In this document: piece after piece, positions 7,851 through 15,902 of the stretch
Numbering within the stretch: position 1 is the stretch's first letter
Layout: each line of letters opens with the position of its first letter
Origin: Rhodospirillales bacterium
GTDB taxonomy: Bacteria; Pseudomonadota; Alphaproteobacteria; ATCC43930; CGMCC-115725
Length of the DNA: 64,000 nucleotides
Assembly: GCA_947473305.1 (NCBI GenBank)
Contig: CANJCB010000015.1
Span: forward strand, 1-64,000
Reading direction: 5' to 3'
Made by a program: the position numbers and the translations under genes
The notes under the pieces: model-generated
Told to the model about the DNA's origin: nothing
The model's input: the letters and a program-made list of their open reading frames with translations, nothing else
The model's database searches: none

Positions 7851-8878
7851 GCGAGGCCCGTCAGCTCAGCATAGCGCACCCGCTGCGCGTCAGCGTTGCC
7901 ATAGCACGCCGCCAGCGTCATGGCGCGCTTCAGATGCCAGCCGACCGCCAGGTCGTCGGTATAGCCGATGGCCCCATGCATCTGGATCGCCGACTTCGTC
8001 ACATGAAGTGCGGCGGCCGAGGCCTTCGCCTTGACCGCTTGGGCCAATCCCGCGCCTGCATGCCCTGCGTCGACGGCGGCGCAGACCTGATAGAGCAGCG
8101 AACGGGTCAGTTCGACCTCGCGATAATCGGTGACCGCGCGGTGCTGGATCGCCTGGAAACTGCCGATCGGGCGGTCGAACTGCCTGCGCGTCTTTACGTA
8201 GTCGAGCGCCATTTCCAGGGCCCGTTCCATCACGCCCAGAAGTTCCGCGCCTGTCGCCAGGAGAACCCGGTCCGTCATGCGGGATGCCAACTCCGCCGCC
8301 AATTCGCCGCTGGCAATAAGACGGGCGGGCGAATTCAGGAAGGATAGTGTTCCAGTATTGGCCCCATCGACGGTCCAGGCCGCCCGATGGGCAAGTCCCG
8401 TCTCACCATGGTCGGCGAGACAGAGGAACCCTCCGACAGTCGTTACGAGATAGGAATCGGCGGCCGCCACACCCTGGACCGTCCCCGAGAGCCGCAAGTT
8501 CTCGCCGGAACCCGCCGTCTCGATCCCATGACCGAGGACCGGCAAGACGACGCTCTCGCCGCCTAGCAACGTTTCGAGAACCTCGACTGCCTGGTTCGCT
8601 CGCGCCAGCACGCCCGCCGCAACGGCCACGGCCCCCACCGGCTCCTGTATCAACCCGCGCCCGGCGGCCTCCATCACGAGCGCCAGTTCAGTCGCGCCGA
8701 GCCCCAGTCCCCCCGCCACTTCAGGCACGTCGATGGCAAGCCATCCGGCCTCCGCGATGCGGCGCCAGCCACCTTGATCAACGGGCTTGGGTTTCGTTCC
8801 TTCGGCCCGCAGGCTGGCGACCAGCTTGCCGGCGCTTTCCGAAAGGATCCGTTGTTCCTCGGTGAGGATGAGTTCCAT
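7847..8878 (-). CDS. acyl-CoA dehydrogenase (shorter, partner-type subunit)
   Basis: A 343-residue protein of the acyl-CoA dehydrogenase fold. The helical N-terminal domain (LTEEQRILSESAGKLV) and the C-terminal FAD-binding signatures RRQFDRPIGSFQAIQHR (about 230-247) and QMHGAIGYTDDLAVGWHLKRA (about 302-322) are intact. Its short length and divergent middle domain are like the smaller subunit of paired alpha2beta2 acyl-CoA dehydrogenases used on steroid and aromatic side chains. The partner could be the longer gene at 9736. It begins 8 bases after the hydratase/lyase gene and is last in the minus-strand series. Confidence 0.87.
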   Translation of the reverse strand: MELILTEEQRILSESAGKLVASLRAEGTKPKPVDQGGWRRIAEAGWLAIDVPEVAGGLGLGATELALVMEAAGRGLIQEPVGAVAVAAGVLARANQAVEVLETLLGGESVVLPVLGHGIETAGSGENLRLSGTVQGVAAADSYLVTTVGGFLCLADHGETGLAHRAAWTVDGANTGTLSFLNSPARLIASGELAAELASRMTDRVLLATGAELLGVMERALEMALDYVKTRRQFDRPIGSFQAIQHRAVTDYREVELTRSLLYQVCAAVDAGHAGAGLAQAVKAKASAAALHVTKSAIQMHGAIGYTDDLAVGWHLKRAMTLAACYGNADAQRVRYAELTGLA

Positions 8879-8886
8879 GGCGGACG

Positions 8887-9717
8887 TTACCTGTCCTTGC
8901 CCTTCACGGGCTCGAAACCGGGACGGAACTCCTTCTCGTCGATGAATTTCCGGATGCCTTCGTCGCGGGTCCCGGCCCGGTCGGCGAAACGCAGCGCCAT
9001 CGATTTCGCCCCGAGATATTCGAGCGCATCGGAATGACTGAGATGCCGGACCGTCTTTATCGCCTGCTTGGTGAAAGCCAGCACGGTCGGGTTCTTCTCC
9101 ATGAGCTGGCGCGCGAGCAAAATCGTTTCCTCACGGAGTTTTTCCCTCGGCACCGCATAGGTCACAAGCTTCAATTCGGCGGCCCGCTTCCCGTCGAAGG
9201 TCTTGCCGGTCATGGCGTAGTAGAGCGCATCGCGTATATCCATCGTATCGGTGATGACCTTGGCCACCGCTCCGCCCGGAATGACGCCCCAATTGATTTC
9301 CGAAAGGCCGAAGACCGCATCCTCTGCCGCGATTGCAAGATCGCAGGAACAAAGCGGGATGAAAGCCCCGCCGAAGCAATAGCCGTTGACCATGGCGATG
9401 CTGGGCTTGCGGCTCATGCTCAGCACTTCGCCGGCCCAACGTTCGAAGGAGCTGAAGGAGCGATAACGCAGGGCCGGGCTCTCGTCGGCCTCCCGGAAGA
9501 ATTCCTTCAGGTCCATCCCAGCGCTCCAGCTGTTGCCAGCGCCAGTCAAGACGATGACCTTCGTCTCGTCGTCGGTCTCCAATTCCAGAAGCAGTTCCTC
9601 CATCTCGAAGATCAGCGTTGGATTGAAGGCGTTGCGCTTTTCCGGCCGGTTGAAGGTGATCCAGGTGATGCCTTCGGTCTTCTCGACCGTCAGGGTCGTC
9701 AGCGGCTTCTGGGGCAT
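8887..9717 (-). CDS. p-hydroxycinnamoyl-CoA hydratase/lyase-like crotonase
   Basis: A 276-residue crotonase-fold enzyme. It has the oxyanion-hole segments GAGNSWSAGMDLKEFFRE (about 59-76) and MVNGYCFGGAF (about 109-119), and Glu140 in FGLSEINWGVIPGG. These segments, YYAMTGKTF and the terminal DEKEFRPGFEP follow feruloyl/p-coumaroyl-CoA hydratase-lyase (HCHL, Ech, FerB) much more closely than ordinary enoyl-CoA hydratases. That enzyme converts hydroxycinnamoyl-CoA to a hydroxybenzaldehyde plus acetyl-CoA. The start follows GAGGAG. Neighbours are two acyl-CoA dehydrogenases and an ADP-forming acyl-CoA synthetase, which fits side-chain removal from phenylpropanoids. The substrate remains inferred. 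Confidence 0.78.
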   Translation of the reverse strand: MPQKPLTTLTVEKTEGITWITFNRPEKRNAFNPTLIFEMEELLLELETDDETKVIVLTGAGNSWSAGMDLKEFFREADESPALRYRSFSSFERWAGEVLSMSRKPSIAMVNGYCFGGAFIPLCSCDLAIAAEDAVFGLSEINWGVIPGGAVAKVITDTMDIRDALYYAMTGKTFDGKRAAELKLVTYAVPREKLREETILLARQLMEKNPTVLAFTKQAIKTVRHLSHSDALEYLGAKSMALRFADRAGTRDEGIRKFIDEKEFRPGFEPVKGKDR

Positions 9718-9735
9718 GATGTCTCCTCGATTTTC

Positions 9736-10887
9736 TTAGCGCGGCAGGCCCAGCACGCGGGTGGCGATGACGTTCCGCTGGATCTCGTTGGTGCCGCCAT
9801 AGATCGTTGCATGGCGGTTGAAGAGGAAGGTGGTGGCGACCTCCACCGGACCCTCCGATGTTTCGAAGGGTTGGGTACTTGCCGCCTCCTCTCCCGCCGC
9901 CTCCAGAAGGAGGTCGGAAAGGGCCTGCAGGGTTTCTGTTCCCACCAGCATGATGATCGAGGATTCAGGGCCCAGCACCTTGCCGGCGGCGATGCTTTCG
10001 ATCGCATGATTGAAGATCGCCGCATGGCAGAGGACGTCGATCTCCACCTTCACGAGCCGATCCCGGAAAGCCGCGTCGTTCAGAGCGCCGGCGCTGCGCG
10101 CCACATTCTTGACCCGCTCCAGAAGCGCGAAGCAGCGATAGGGATCGGCGCTGGTGATCCGTTCGAATCCCAACACATGGTTGGCGACCTTCCAGCCGCC
10201 GTTGAGCGGCCCCACCAGATTGGCCTGGGGCACCCGCACGTCGTCGAAGAAGACGGTGGCGAGTTCGTCATCACCCGCGATGCTTTGGATCCCCCTGATC
10301 GTAACGCCGGGGCTTTTGGCGTCGATCAGCAGGAAGCTGATGCCGGCCTGCTTGGGCTTGGCGTCGGGGTCGGTGCGGACCAGCGCGAAAATCCTGTCGG
10401 CCCAGACCGCCCGCGTCGTCCAGATCTTCTGTCCGTTGACGACGAAATCGTCGCCGTCCGGCACCGCGCGGGTGATGAGGCTTGCAAGGTCGGAACCCGA
10501 ATTGGGTTCGGAATAGCCCTGCACCCAGACCGTATCGCCGCTCAGGATGCCGGGGAGATAAGCCTCTTTCTGCGCCTCCGTGCCGAAAGCCATCAAGGCC
10601 GAGGCGAGAAAGGTCAGGCCGAGCGGACTTAACTGGGGTGCCCCCGCCTTCGCCAGTTCTTCCGCGAGAATGACCTGCTCGCGAACGGAAGCCCCCATGC
10701 CTCCATATTCCTTGGGCCAATGGGGGGCGACCCAACCCCGCCGGTAGAGCAGCCGGTGCCAGGGCCGCAGTTCGTCCATATTGGGGCGCAGCACGCGATG
10801 CCGCAGGGAATGGGGGAGATTGGCTTCGACCCAGTCCCGCACCTCGGTGCGGAAGCGGGCTTCGTCTTCGCTGTCCTTGTGAAACAT
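9736..10887 (-). CDS. acyl-CoA dehydrogenase (full-length subunit)
   Basis: A 383-residue flavoprotein dehydrogenase. Visible landmarks are the N-terminal WVEANLP region, the middle-domain VQGYSEPNSGSDLASLITRAV (substrate/FAD loop), GQKIWTTRAVWADRIF (about 145-160), FDDVRVP (about 217), and the C-terminal YGGTNEIQRNVIATRVLGLPR. It belongs to the FadE17/FadE28-like group that often acts with a second, shorter subunit on bulky CoA thioesters. It lies 9 bases after the amidase stop and 18 bases before the hydratase/lyase. In this operon it could desaturate a dihydro-cinnamoyl-CoA type substrate; that is inference. Confidence 0.9.
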   Translation of the reverse strand: MFHKDSEDEARFRTEVRDWVEANLPHSLRHRVLRPNMDELRPWHRLLYRRGWVAPHWPKEYGGMGASVREQVILAEELAKAGAPQLSPLGLTFLASALMAFGTEAQKEAYLPGILSGDTVWVQGYSEPNSGSDLASLITRAVPDGDDFVVNGQKIWTTRAVWADRIFALVRTDPDAKPKQAGISFLLIDAKSPGVTIRGIQSIAGDDELATVFFDDVRVPQANLVGPLNGGWKVANHVLGFERITSADPYRCFALLERVKNVARSAGALNDAAFRDRLVKVEIDVLCHAAIFNHAIESIAAGKVLGPESSIIMLVGTETLQALSDLLLEAAGEEAASTQPFETSEGPVEVATTFLFNRHATIYGGTNEIQRNVIATRVLGLPR

Positions 10888-10896
10888 CCGATGCGC

Positions 10897-12294
10897 CTAG
10901 AGCGATGGTCGCCGGTCGAGGGTCGGGCGCGCCGACTGATAGGCGCGCGCGGCCCGCAGCACGAGGGCATCCTGATACATCCCGCCGACAACTTGCAATC
11001 CCACGGGCAGCCCCTCTTCCGTGAAGCCGCAGGGAACGGTGGCGGCCGGTTGTCCTGTCAGGTTGAAGGGGAAGCAGAAGGGTGTCCAAGGCAGCCAGTC
11101 CTCCGCCCAGCCTTCGGGAGCAAGACGACCTGCCGTGAAGGCGGCCACGGCCAGGGTCGGCGTCAGCAGCAGGTCGTATTTCTGATGGAAGGCGCGGGTG
11201 GCCCGACCCAACGCCCCCCGCCGGTCGACCGCCGTCATATAGTCTTCCAGGGAGAGCTGGCGCGCCTGCTCGACGACCCGCTGCAGACCGGGATCGAGCA
11301 GCTTCAACTGATCCGGCGTGAAGTTGTGGCAGGAATGGGCGATGCCGGCGAAGAAATGCATCCGGAAGACTTCGGTGGGGTCTTCGAAGGGCGCTCCCAC
11401 CTCCTCGACCGTCGCTCCCATTTCCTCGAAAACCCGCGCCGCCTCGGCGGTGAGGGCCGCGACCTGCGGCTCGACTTTCGCGTAGCCGAGGGCCGGGCTC
11501 CAGGCAACCCGCAACCCACGCACGCCGCCGTCCAATCCCACGCGATAATCCACCTCCGGCGCGGGCAGGCAGAGCCAATCGCGGGGATCAGGCTGGCCGA
11601 TGACCGTCAGCATCAAGGCGGCATCCTCGACCGTATGGGTCATAGGCCCGACATGCCCCATCGTCCCCGCGGCGCTCGGCGGATAATTCGGGACACGGCC
11701 AACGGTCGCCTTGACCGCCACCAAGCCGCAGAAAGCGCCCGGAATGCGAACCGATCCCCCCGCATCGGTGCCGATCGCCCCATGGCCGACGCCCGCCGCC
11801 AGGGCCGCGGCCGATCCACCGCTCGACCCGCCGGGGGTCTTGTCGATATTCCAGGGATTGCGCGTGATGCCGGAGAGCGGACTGTCGGTCACGCCCTTCC
11901 AGCCGAATTCCGGGGTCGTGGTCTTGCCGAGGATGATGGCGCCCTCTTCCAGCACCCGCGCCACTGCCGGGGCGTCCTCGGGCGTCGGCGAGGCATCGAC
12001 CAGTCTCGATCCTTTGCGGGTCGGCCAGCCCTTGGCGAGGATCGCGTCCTTGACGGTGATCGGCACCCCGTCGAGCAACCCCTGGGGCTCGGCCTTCTTC
12101 CATCGCGCCTCGGCAGCGCGGGCCAGTGACAAGGATTCCTCGCGATCCACCAGATGGCAGAAGGCGTTGATCTTAGGTTCGACCCGCTCCAGCCGACGAT
12201 AGGCGGCCTCGACGGCCTCGACCGGCGAGAGCGACCCATCCCGATACCGCCGCACCAGCTCCGATATCGAAAGATATTCGATCGAGTCCGCCAC
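10897..12294 (-). CDS. amidase-signature hydrolase
   Basis: A 465-residue amidase-signature enzyme. The Ser-cisSer-Lys triad is visible: Lys82 in GVPITVKDAI, Ser157 in TPGGSSGGSAAA, and the nucleophile Ser181 in GTDAGGSVRIPGAFCG. Members hydrolyse amides, carbamates or aryl acyl amides. The start is GTG at 12294. It follows a strong hairpin at 12377-12398, so it may have its own promoter or depend on read-through, and it leads into the acyl-CoA dehydrogenase after 9 bases. In a catabolic setting it would release an acid from an amide before CoA activation. Confidence 0.9.
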   Translation of the reverse strand: MADSIEYLSISELVRRYRDGSLSPVEAVEAAYRRLERVEPKINAFCHLVDREESLSLARAAEARWKKAEPQGLLDGVPITVKDAILAKGWPTRKGSRLVDASPTPEDAPAVARVLEEGAIILGKTTTPEFGWKGVTDSPLSGITRNPWNIDKTPGGSSGGSAAALAAGVGHGAIGTDAGGSVRIPGAFCGLVAVKATVGRVPNYPPSAAGTMGHVGPMTHTVEDAALMLTVIGQPDPRDWLCLPAPEVDYRVGLDGGVRGLRVAWSPALGYAKVEPQVAALTAEAARVFEEMGATVEEVGAPFEDPTEVFRMHFFAGIAHSCHNFTPDQLKLLDPGLQRVVEQARQLSLEDYMTAVDRRGALGRATRAFHQKYDLLLTPTLAVAAFTAGRLAPEGWAEDWLPWTPFCFPFNLTGQPAATVPCGFTEEGLPVGLQVVGGMYQDALVLRAARAYQSARPTLDRRPSL

Positions 12295-12376
12295 GTTTCA
12301 CCCCGAGTAAACAATCAGGGTTCATCATCCACCCGACGAAGCGGCTTTGACAAGCCGATGGGGCCGCATCCCTCAG

Positions 12377-12398
12377 CCTCGGCTTCCCGCAGCCGAGG
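12377..12398. terminator. strong hairpin between acyl-CoA synthetase and amidase genes
   Basis: CCTCGGCT-TCCCGC-AGCCGAGG forms a perfect 8-bp GC-rich stem with a 6-base loop, 22 bases past the stop of the acyl-CoA synthetase. On the plus strand it is followed by ATTTTCTC; on the minus strand, the direction of the genes, no T run follows. It may therefore pause or attenuate rather than fully terminate the operon. Confidence 0.6.
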
Positions 12399-12420
12399 AT
12401 TTTCTCGGCGGTAAAAGGAG

Positions 12421-14514
12421 CTAGGCCGTCTCGACCGCGATATCGACGGCGACCACGCCCTGGCCCTTGGGCTTGACGATGACCGGGTTGAGGTCGAGCG
12501 ATTTGAAACGCCCATAGTTCGCCGCCGCAAAACGCCCGAGCTTCACGAGGAAGTCGGCGAGCGCATCGATATCGCCGGCGGGACGTCCCCGGGCACCTTC
12601 CAATATGGCCGCGCCCTTAAGGCGACGGATCATGGCCAGAGCATCGTCCCGTTCCAGGGGCGCCATCTCCGTCGCGACATCCTTCAGGATCTCGATGAAG
12701 ATGCCGCCGAGGCCGATAGTGACAGTCGGTCCGAAAAGCGGATCGTTCACGATCCCGGCGAAAAGCTCGGCGACACCCGCTTCCATCGGCTGCATCAAAA
12801 CGTGGCGCGTGTCGGAGAAGCCCGCGGCCCTGGCCTTGGCGACCACGTCGTCATAGGCCTCCGCGACGGCCTCCGGAGTGGCGCAATTGAGCCGGACACC
12901 GCCGATGTCGCTCTTGTGCAGGAGACCCAAAACCTCGGCCTTGACCGCGACCGGCCGGCCAAGTTCGCGGAAAGCTGCCACGGCTTCGTCGCGGGACCCG
13001 GCGAGACGCGCATCGACGATGGCGACGCCCTCGGCCAGGAGCGCTTTGCGAGCGGGAAGGAAATCCCATTCGCCGCCCGGCGCATGGCGCGTCAGATCAT
13101 AGGAGCCGGCGTCTCGCCGTTTCCAGTAATCGCGACGGGTCGGCAGATGGCGAAGCGCCCGCAAGCCGTTCTCGGCACCAGCAAGGGCGGGAATATGGGC
13201 GTCCCGCAGCATGCTCACGATGTCGGATTTGTAGGGTCCGCCAAGCGGTGAAAAGGTGAAGGAAACGATGGTCCGCCCCGCCGCCGACCGAGCGGCCTCG
13301 GCGAGATCCACCGGATGTTTCACCGCGGCCCCCTTGGGGTCCTTCAACGCGACAGCACTGGTAATGATCGGCCGTCCCGGCTGATCGAGCAGCACCGTCA
13401 GGAGCCGGGGCAGGACCGTCGGATCGTCGTACATCGCGCCGGTCGCGTCCAAAGGATTGGTGACGCTGCCGAATTCGGGAAGAATTTCCCGGATCTTCGC
13501 CTGGGTCGCCTCATGCAGCGGAGCGAGCGGCATGCCGATGGCATGGAGTTGGTCGGCGATGATCGCGCTGCCGCCGCCGCTGCCGGTGAGGACGATGACT
13601 TCCCCGTCGATCTCTTCGTCGGCCGGGACGACGGCCATCATGGCCGCCGTTTCCACCAATTCGTCGAAGCTCAGAGGCTGGATGATCCCGCAGCGGCGCA
13701 GGAAGGTTTCCGTCACCACCGCGCTGCTGACCAGCGCGCCGGTATGGGATTGGACCATGACTTGGCCCAGGGGCGAGCGGCCGGTTTGGAAAAAGATCAG
13801 GGTCTTCTTCTTTTCCCGCGCCCTCCGGCCGATCTCCAGCAGCCGGCGCGGCTCGAGCAGACATTCGAAGACCACCACCACGACCGAGACATCGGGGTCG
13901 TCGACGAAATATTCGGTGTAGTCCTCCACCGTCGTCGCAAGCTGGTTGCCACAGGAAACGATGTGGCTGAAGCCCACCTGACGGTCGTCCATCAGCGGGG
14001 CATAGACCATGGTGCTGAGCCCGCCGCTTTGCGAGACCAGGGCGACGCGCCCCTTAAGGATCGGATCGGGCAGCGCGCCGCTGAAGGCGGCCGCATTGGT
14101 CAGGGCGTTGAAGACGCCGTAGCAATTGGGTCCGCAGATCGACATGCCCTTGGCGCCCAGGGCCCGGAGCCGGTCGGCGCGGTCCTTGCCCGTGCCGCCC
14201 TCGCCGAAGCCGCTCGACAGGACGACGGCCGCGCGGATGCCATGAACGAAGGCCCGCTCCAGCGTCTCGCAGGCGGCATCCGCGCCAACCGCGATGACAA
14301 GGCAATCGATGTTTGGCGGCAAAGCCTCGACCGAGCGATAGCACCTGGTGCCCTGCACTTCGTCGTAGTTGGGATTGACCGCGACGATCTCGCCCGCGAA
14401 ACCGAATTTCTGGATGCTGATCAGCGCGCGGGACGCTCGGGTCAGACGCTGGGAGGCACCGACGACCGCGATGCCCTTGGGGTTGAGGAGCGACGCGAGA
14501 GAGGGATGGACCAT
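12421..14514 (-). CDS. ADP-forming acyl-CoA synthetase (acetate-CoA ligase/FerA type)
   Basis: A 697-residue single-chain enzyme. The N-terminal CoA-binding domain (GIAVVGASQRLTRASRA) is followed by succinyl-CoA-synthetase-like domains with ICGPNCYGVFN, SQSGGLSTMVYA and the phosphohistidine motif SHTGAL (His about 257). The C-terminal part is an ATP-grasp domain (KSDIGGVRLN, FAGIVNDPLFGPTVTIGLGGIFIEILKD). The same architecture is used by feruloyl-CoA synthetase FerA as well as by acetyl- and pimeloyl-type ligases. The start at 14514 is preferred over 14559 because the homologous region begins directly there and AGGAAA precedes it. With the hydratase/lyase downstream, an aryl-propenoic acid is a plausible substrate. 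Confidence 0.87.
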   Translation of the reverse strand: MVHPSLASLLNPKGIAVVGASQRLTRASRALISIQKFGFAGEIVAVNPNYDEVQGTRCYRSVEALPPNIDCLVIAVGADAACETLERAFVHGIRAAVVLSSGFGEGGTGKDRADRLRALGAKGMSICGPNCYGVFNALTNAAAFSGALPDPILKGRVALVSQSGGLSTMVYAPLMDDRQVGFSHIVSCGNQLATTVEDYTEYFVDDPDVSVVVVVFECLLEPRRLLEIGRRAREKKKTLIFFQTGRSPLGQVMVQSHTGALVSSAVVTETFLRRCGIIQPLSFDELVETAAMMAVVPADEEIDGEVIVLTGSGGGSAIIADQLHAIGMPLAPLHEATQAKIREILPEFGSVTNPLDATGAMYDDPTVLPRLLTVLLDQPGRPIITSAVALKDPKGAAVKHPVDLAEAARSAAGRTIVSFTFSPLGGPYKSDIVSMLRDAHIPALAGAENGLRALRHLPTRRDYWKRRDAGSYDLTRHAPGGEWDFLPARKALLAEGVAIVDARLAGSRDEAVAAFRELGRPVAVKAEVLGLLHKSDIGGVRLNCATPEAVAEAYDDVVAKARAAGFSDTRHVLMQPMEAGVAELFAGIVNDPLFGPTVTIGLGGIFIEILKDVATEMAPLERDDALAMIRRLKGAAILEGARGRPAGDIDALADFLVKLGRFAAANYGRFKSLDLNPVIVKPKGQGVVAVDIAVETA

Positions 14515-14584
14515 GGGGTTTCCTGACGGCCTGTATATTTCTGATTTTCCACTCCCCACCTTCGGCGAAGAGCGGTCTCCGGGT

Positions 14585-15379
14585 TCAGGTATATCCGGCC
14601 TTTGCGGTGCCTCCCGACGTTTGGCCGAGCGCCGCTCTCACATCGGCCTTAACCGCCGCCTGAAGGGCTGAACTGTCTTTCGTGATCGTCACCAGCCCGA
14701 AGCCCAGTTTCGCATATTTATGGCCGGAGGCGCCGGAACCGCATTGGATGCCGGCGACGATCCCATTCGCCTGGCAGGCTTTCAGGATGCGCGCCACGGC
14801 GGCCACATGCTCCGGCTCCTCCTTGTCGAGGTCCGGGGTCATGCCGAGGCCCAGCGCGAGATCCGCCGGCCCGATATAGATGCCGTCGAGACCGGGCGTG
14901 CCGGCGATCTCATCGATATTGTTCAAGGCTTCGCGCGTCTCGACCATGACGAAGCAGAAGGGCTCGCCTCCCAGGGTCGCGGTGTCGCGCGCTTCCATGA
15001 CAAGTGCGGCCCGGGTCGGACCGAAGGAGCGGAAGCCGTTCGGCGGATAACGGCAGGACCCCACGGCCTGGAGCGCCTGTTCGCGGTTGTTCACCATGGG
15101 CACCACCAAGCCTTGGGCGCCGGCATCGAGCGCCTTGCCGATAAGCCACTGCTGGTTCTCCGGCACCCGGGTGATCGGCACGGACTTGGGCTCGATGCCC
15201 CGGAACATCTGCACCATCTCGGCATAGTCGATGACGCCGTGCTGCTGATCGACGCAAATATAGTCGATCCCCGGCACCGCCATCAGCTCCGCCGCAAAGG
15301 CACAGGGCAGCGCCGCCCAGGCGCCGAAGGCGGTCTCGCCCCTGGCCCATTTCGCCCTGATATCCCGCGCCTTGCCCAT
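14585..15379 (-). CDS. HpcH/HpaI-type class II aldolase
   Basis: A 264-residue aldolase of the 2-keto-3-deoxy sugar acid/4-hydroxy-2-oxo-heptanedioate family. Features are GIDYICVDQQHGVIDY, the Arg in PITRVPE, the metal-binding Glu in FVMVETREAL (about 150) and Asp in GIYIGPADLALGLGM (about 175). These enzymes split 4-hydroxy-2-oxo acids to pyruvate and an aldehyde with a divalent metal, and often finish aromatic meta-cleavage routes. The start at 15379 follows AGGGAGAAAG and lies 11 bases after the oxygenase beta-subunit stop, so it is co-transcribed with the ring-hydroxylating oxygenase. Confidence 0.88.
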   Translation of the reverse strand: MGKARDIRAKWARGETAFGAWAALPCAFAAELMAVPGIDYICVDQQHGVIDYAEMVQMFRGIEPKSVPITRVPENQQWLIGKALDAGAQGLVVPMVNNREQALQAVGSCRYPPNGFRSFGPTRAALVMEARDTATLGGEPFCFVMVETREALNNIDEIAGTPGLDGIYIGPADLALGLGMTPDLDKEEPEHVAAVARILKACQANGIVAGIQCGSGASGHKYAKLGFGLVTITKDSSALQAAVKADVRAALGQTSGGTAKAGYT

Positions 15380-15390
15380 GGGCTTTCTCC

Positions 15391-15891
15391 CTAGATTATG
15401 AAGGTCAGGTTGCCCTGCGGCATCTCGCGATTGATGAGCAGGATTTGTTTCAGCGCGATCTTCCACGCCCCGTCCACCAGCCGCATCTCATGACGCATGG
15501 AGGCGACGATCGGCCGAAGCTCGCCCAATCCATACTGCGAGAAATCGCCCAGCCTGGTCTCATAGATGATCTGGTTGGAGTGGATCACGGCCTCGCTATC
15601 GCCCCGGCCTTCGACTTCCACATTATTGATGAAATGGAGAAGTCGCGACGGCGGCGTCTGCGCGGGGAAAACCGTATGAAGCAGGTGATAGACCCGCTCG
15701 TCCCGCCGGGCCGGCGAATCATAGATGAGCGAGGCGTTCTCGCTGATCGGCTTGGTCTCGTCGATGGGGATCCAATAGACCCCATCCTCGGCGAAAAGTG
15801 TCTGCCATTCGTCGAGTTGCCGCGTGTCGAGAAGACGGGCTTCCCGATAGAGGAGGGCCTCGGCCTCGGCGCGCGTGAGTGTCGATGCCAT
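15391..15891 (-). CDS. ring-hydroxylating oxygenase beta subunit (copy 1)
   Basis: A 166-residue small subunit of the SnoaL-like/NTF2 fold. The start LTRAEAEALLYREARLLDT, GVYWIPIDETKP, LHFINNVEVEG and the C-terminus WKIALKQILLINRE...NLTFII are typical of aromatic ring-hydroxylating dioxygenase beta subunits, which are structural. It begins 11 bases after the alpha-subunit stop with GGGACG as ribosome site. The beta subunit at 34555 is closely similar along its whole length, including the GxYWIPIDETKP motif and the Phe-Ile-Ile terminus, so the two oxygenases are paralogues. Confidence 0.9.
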   Translation of the reverse strand: MASTLTRAEAEALLYREARLLDTRQLDEWQTLFAEDGVYWIPIDETKPISENASLIYDSPARRDERVYHLLHTVFPAQTPPSRLLHFINNVEVEGRGDSEAVIHSNQIIYETRLGDFSQYGLGELRPIVASMRHEMRLVDGAWKIALKQILLINREMPQGNLTFII

Positions 15892-15902
15892 CGGGTCGTC
15901 CC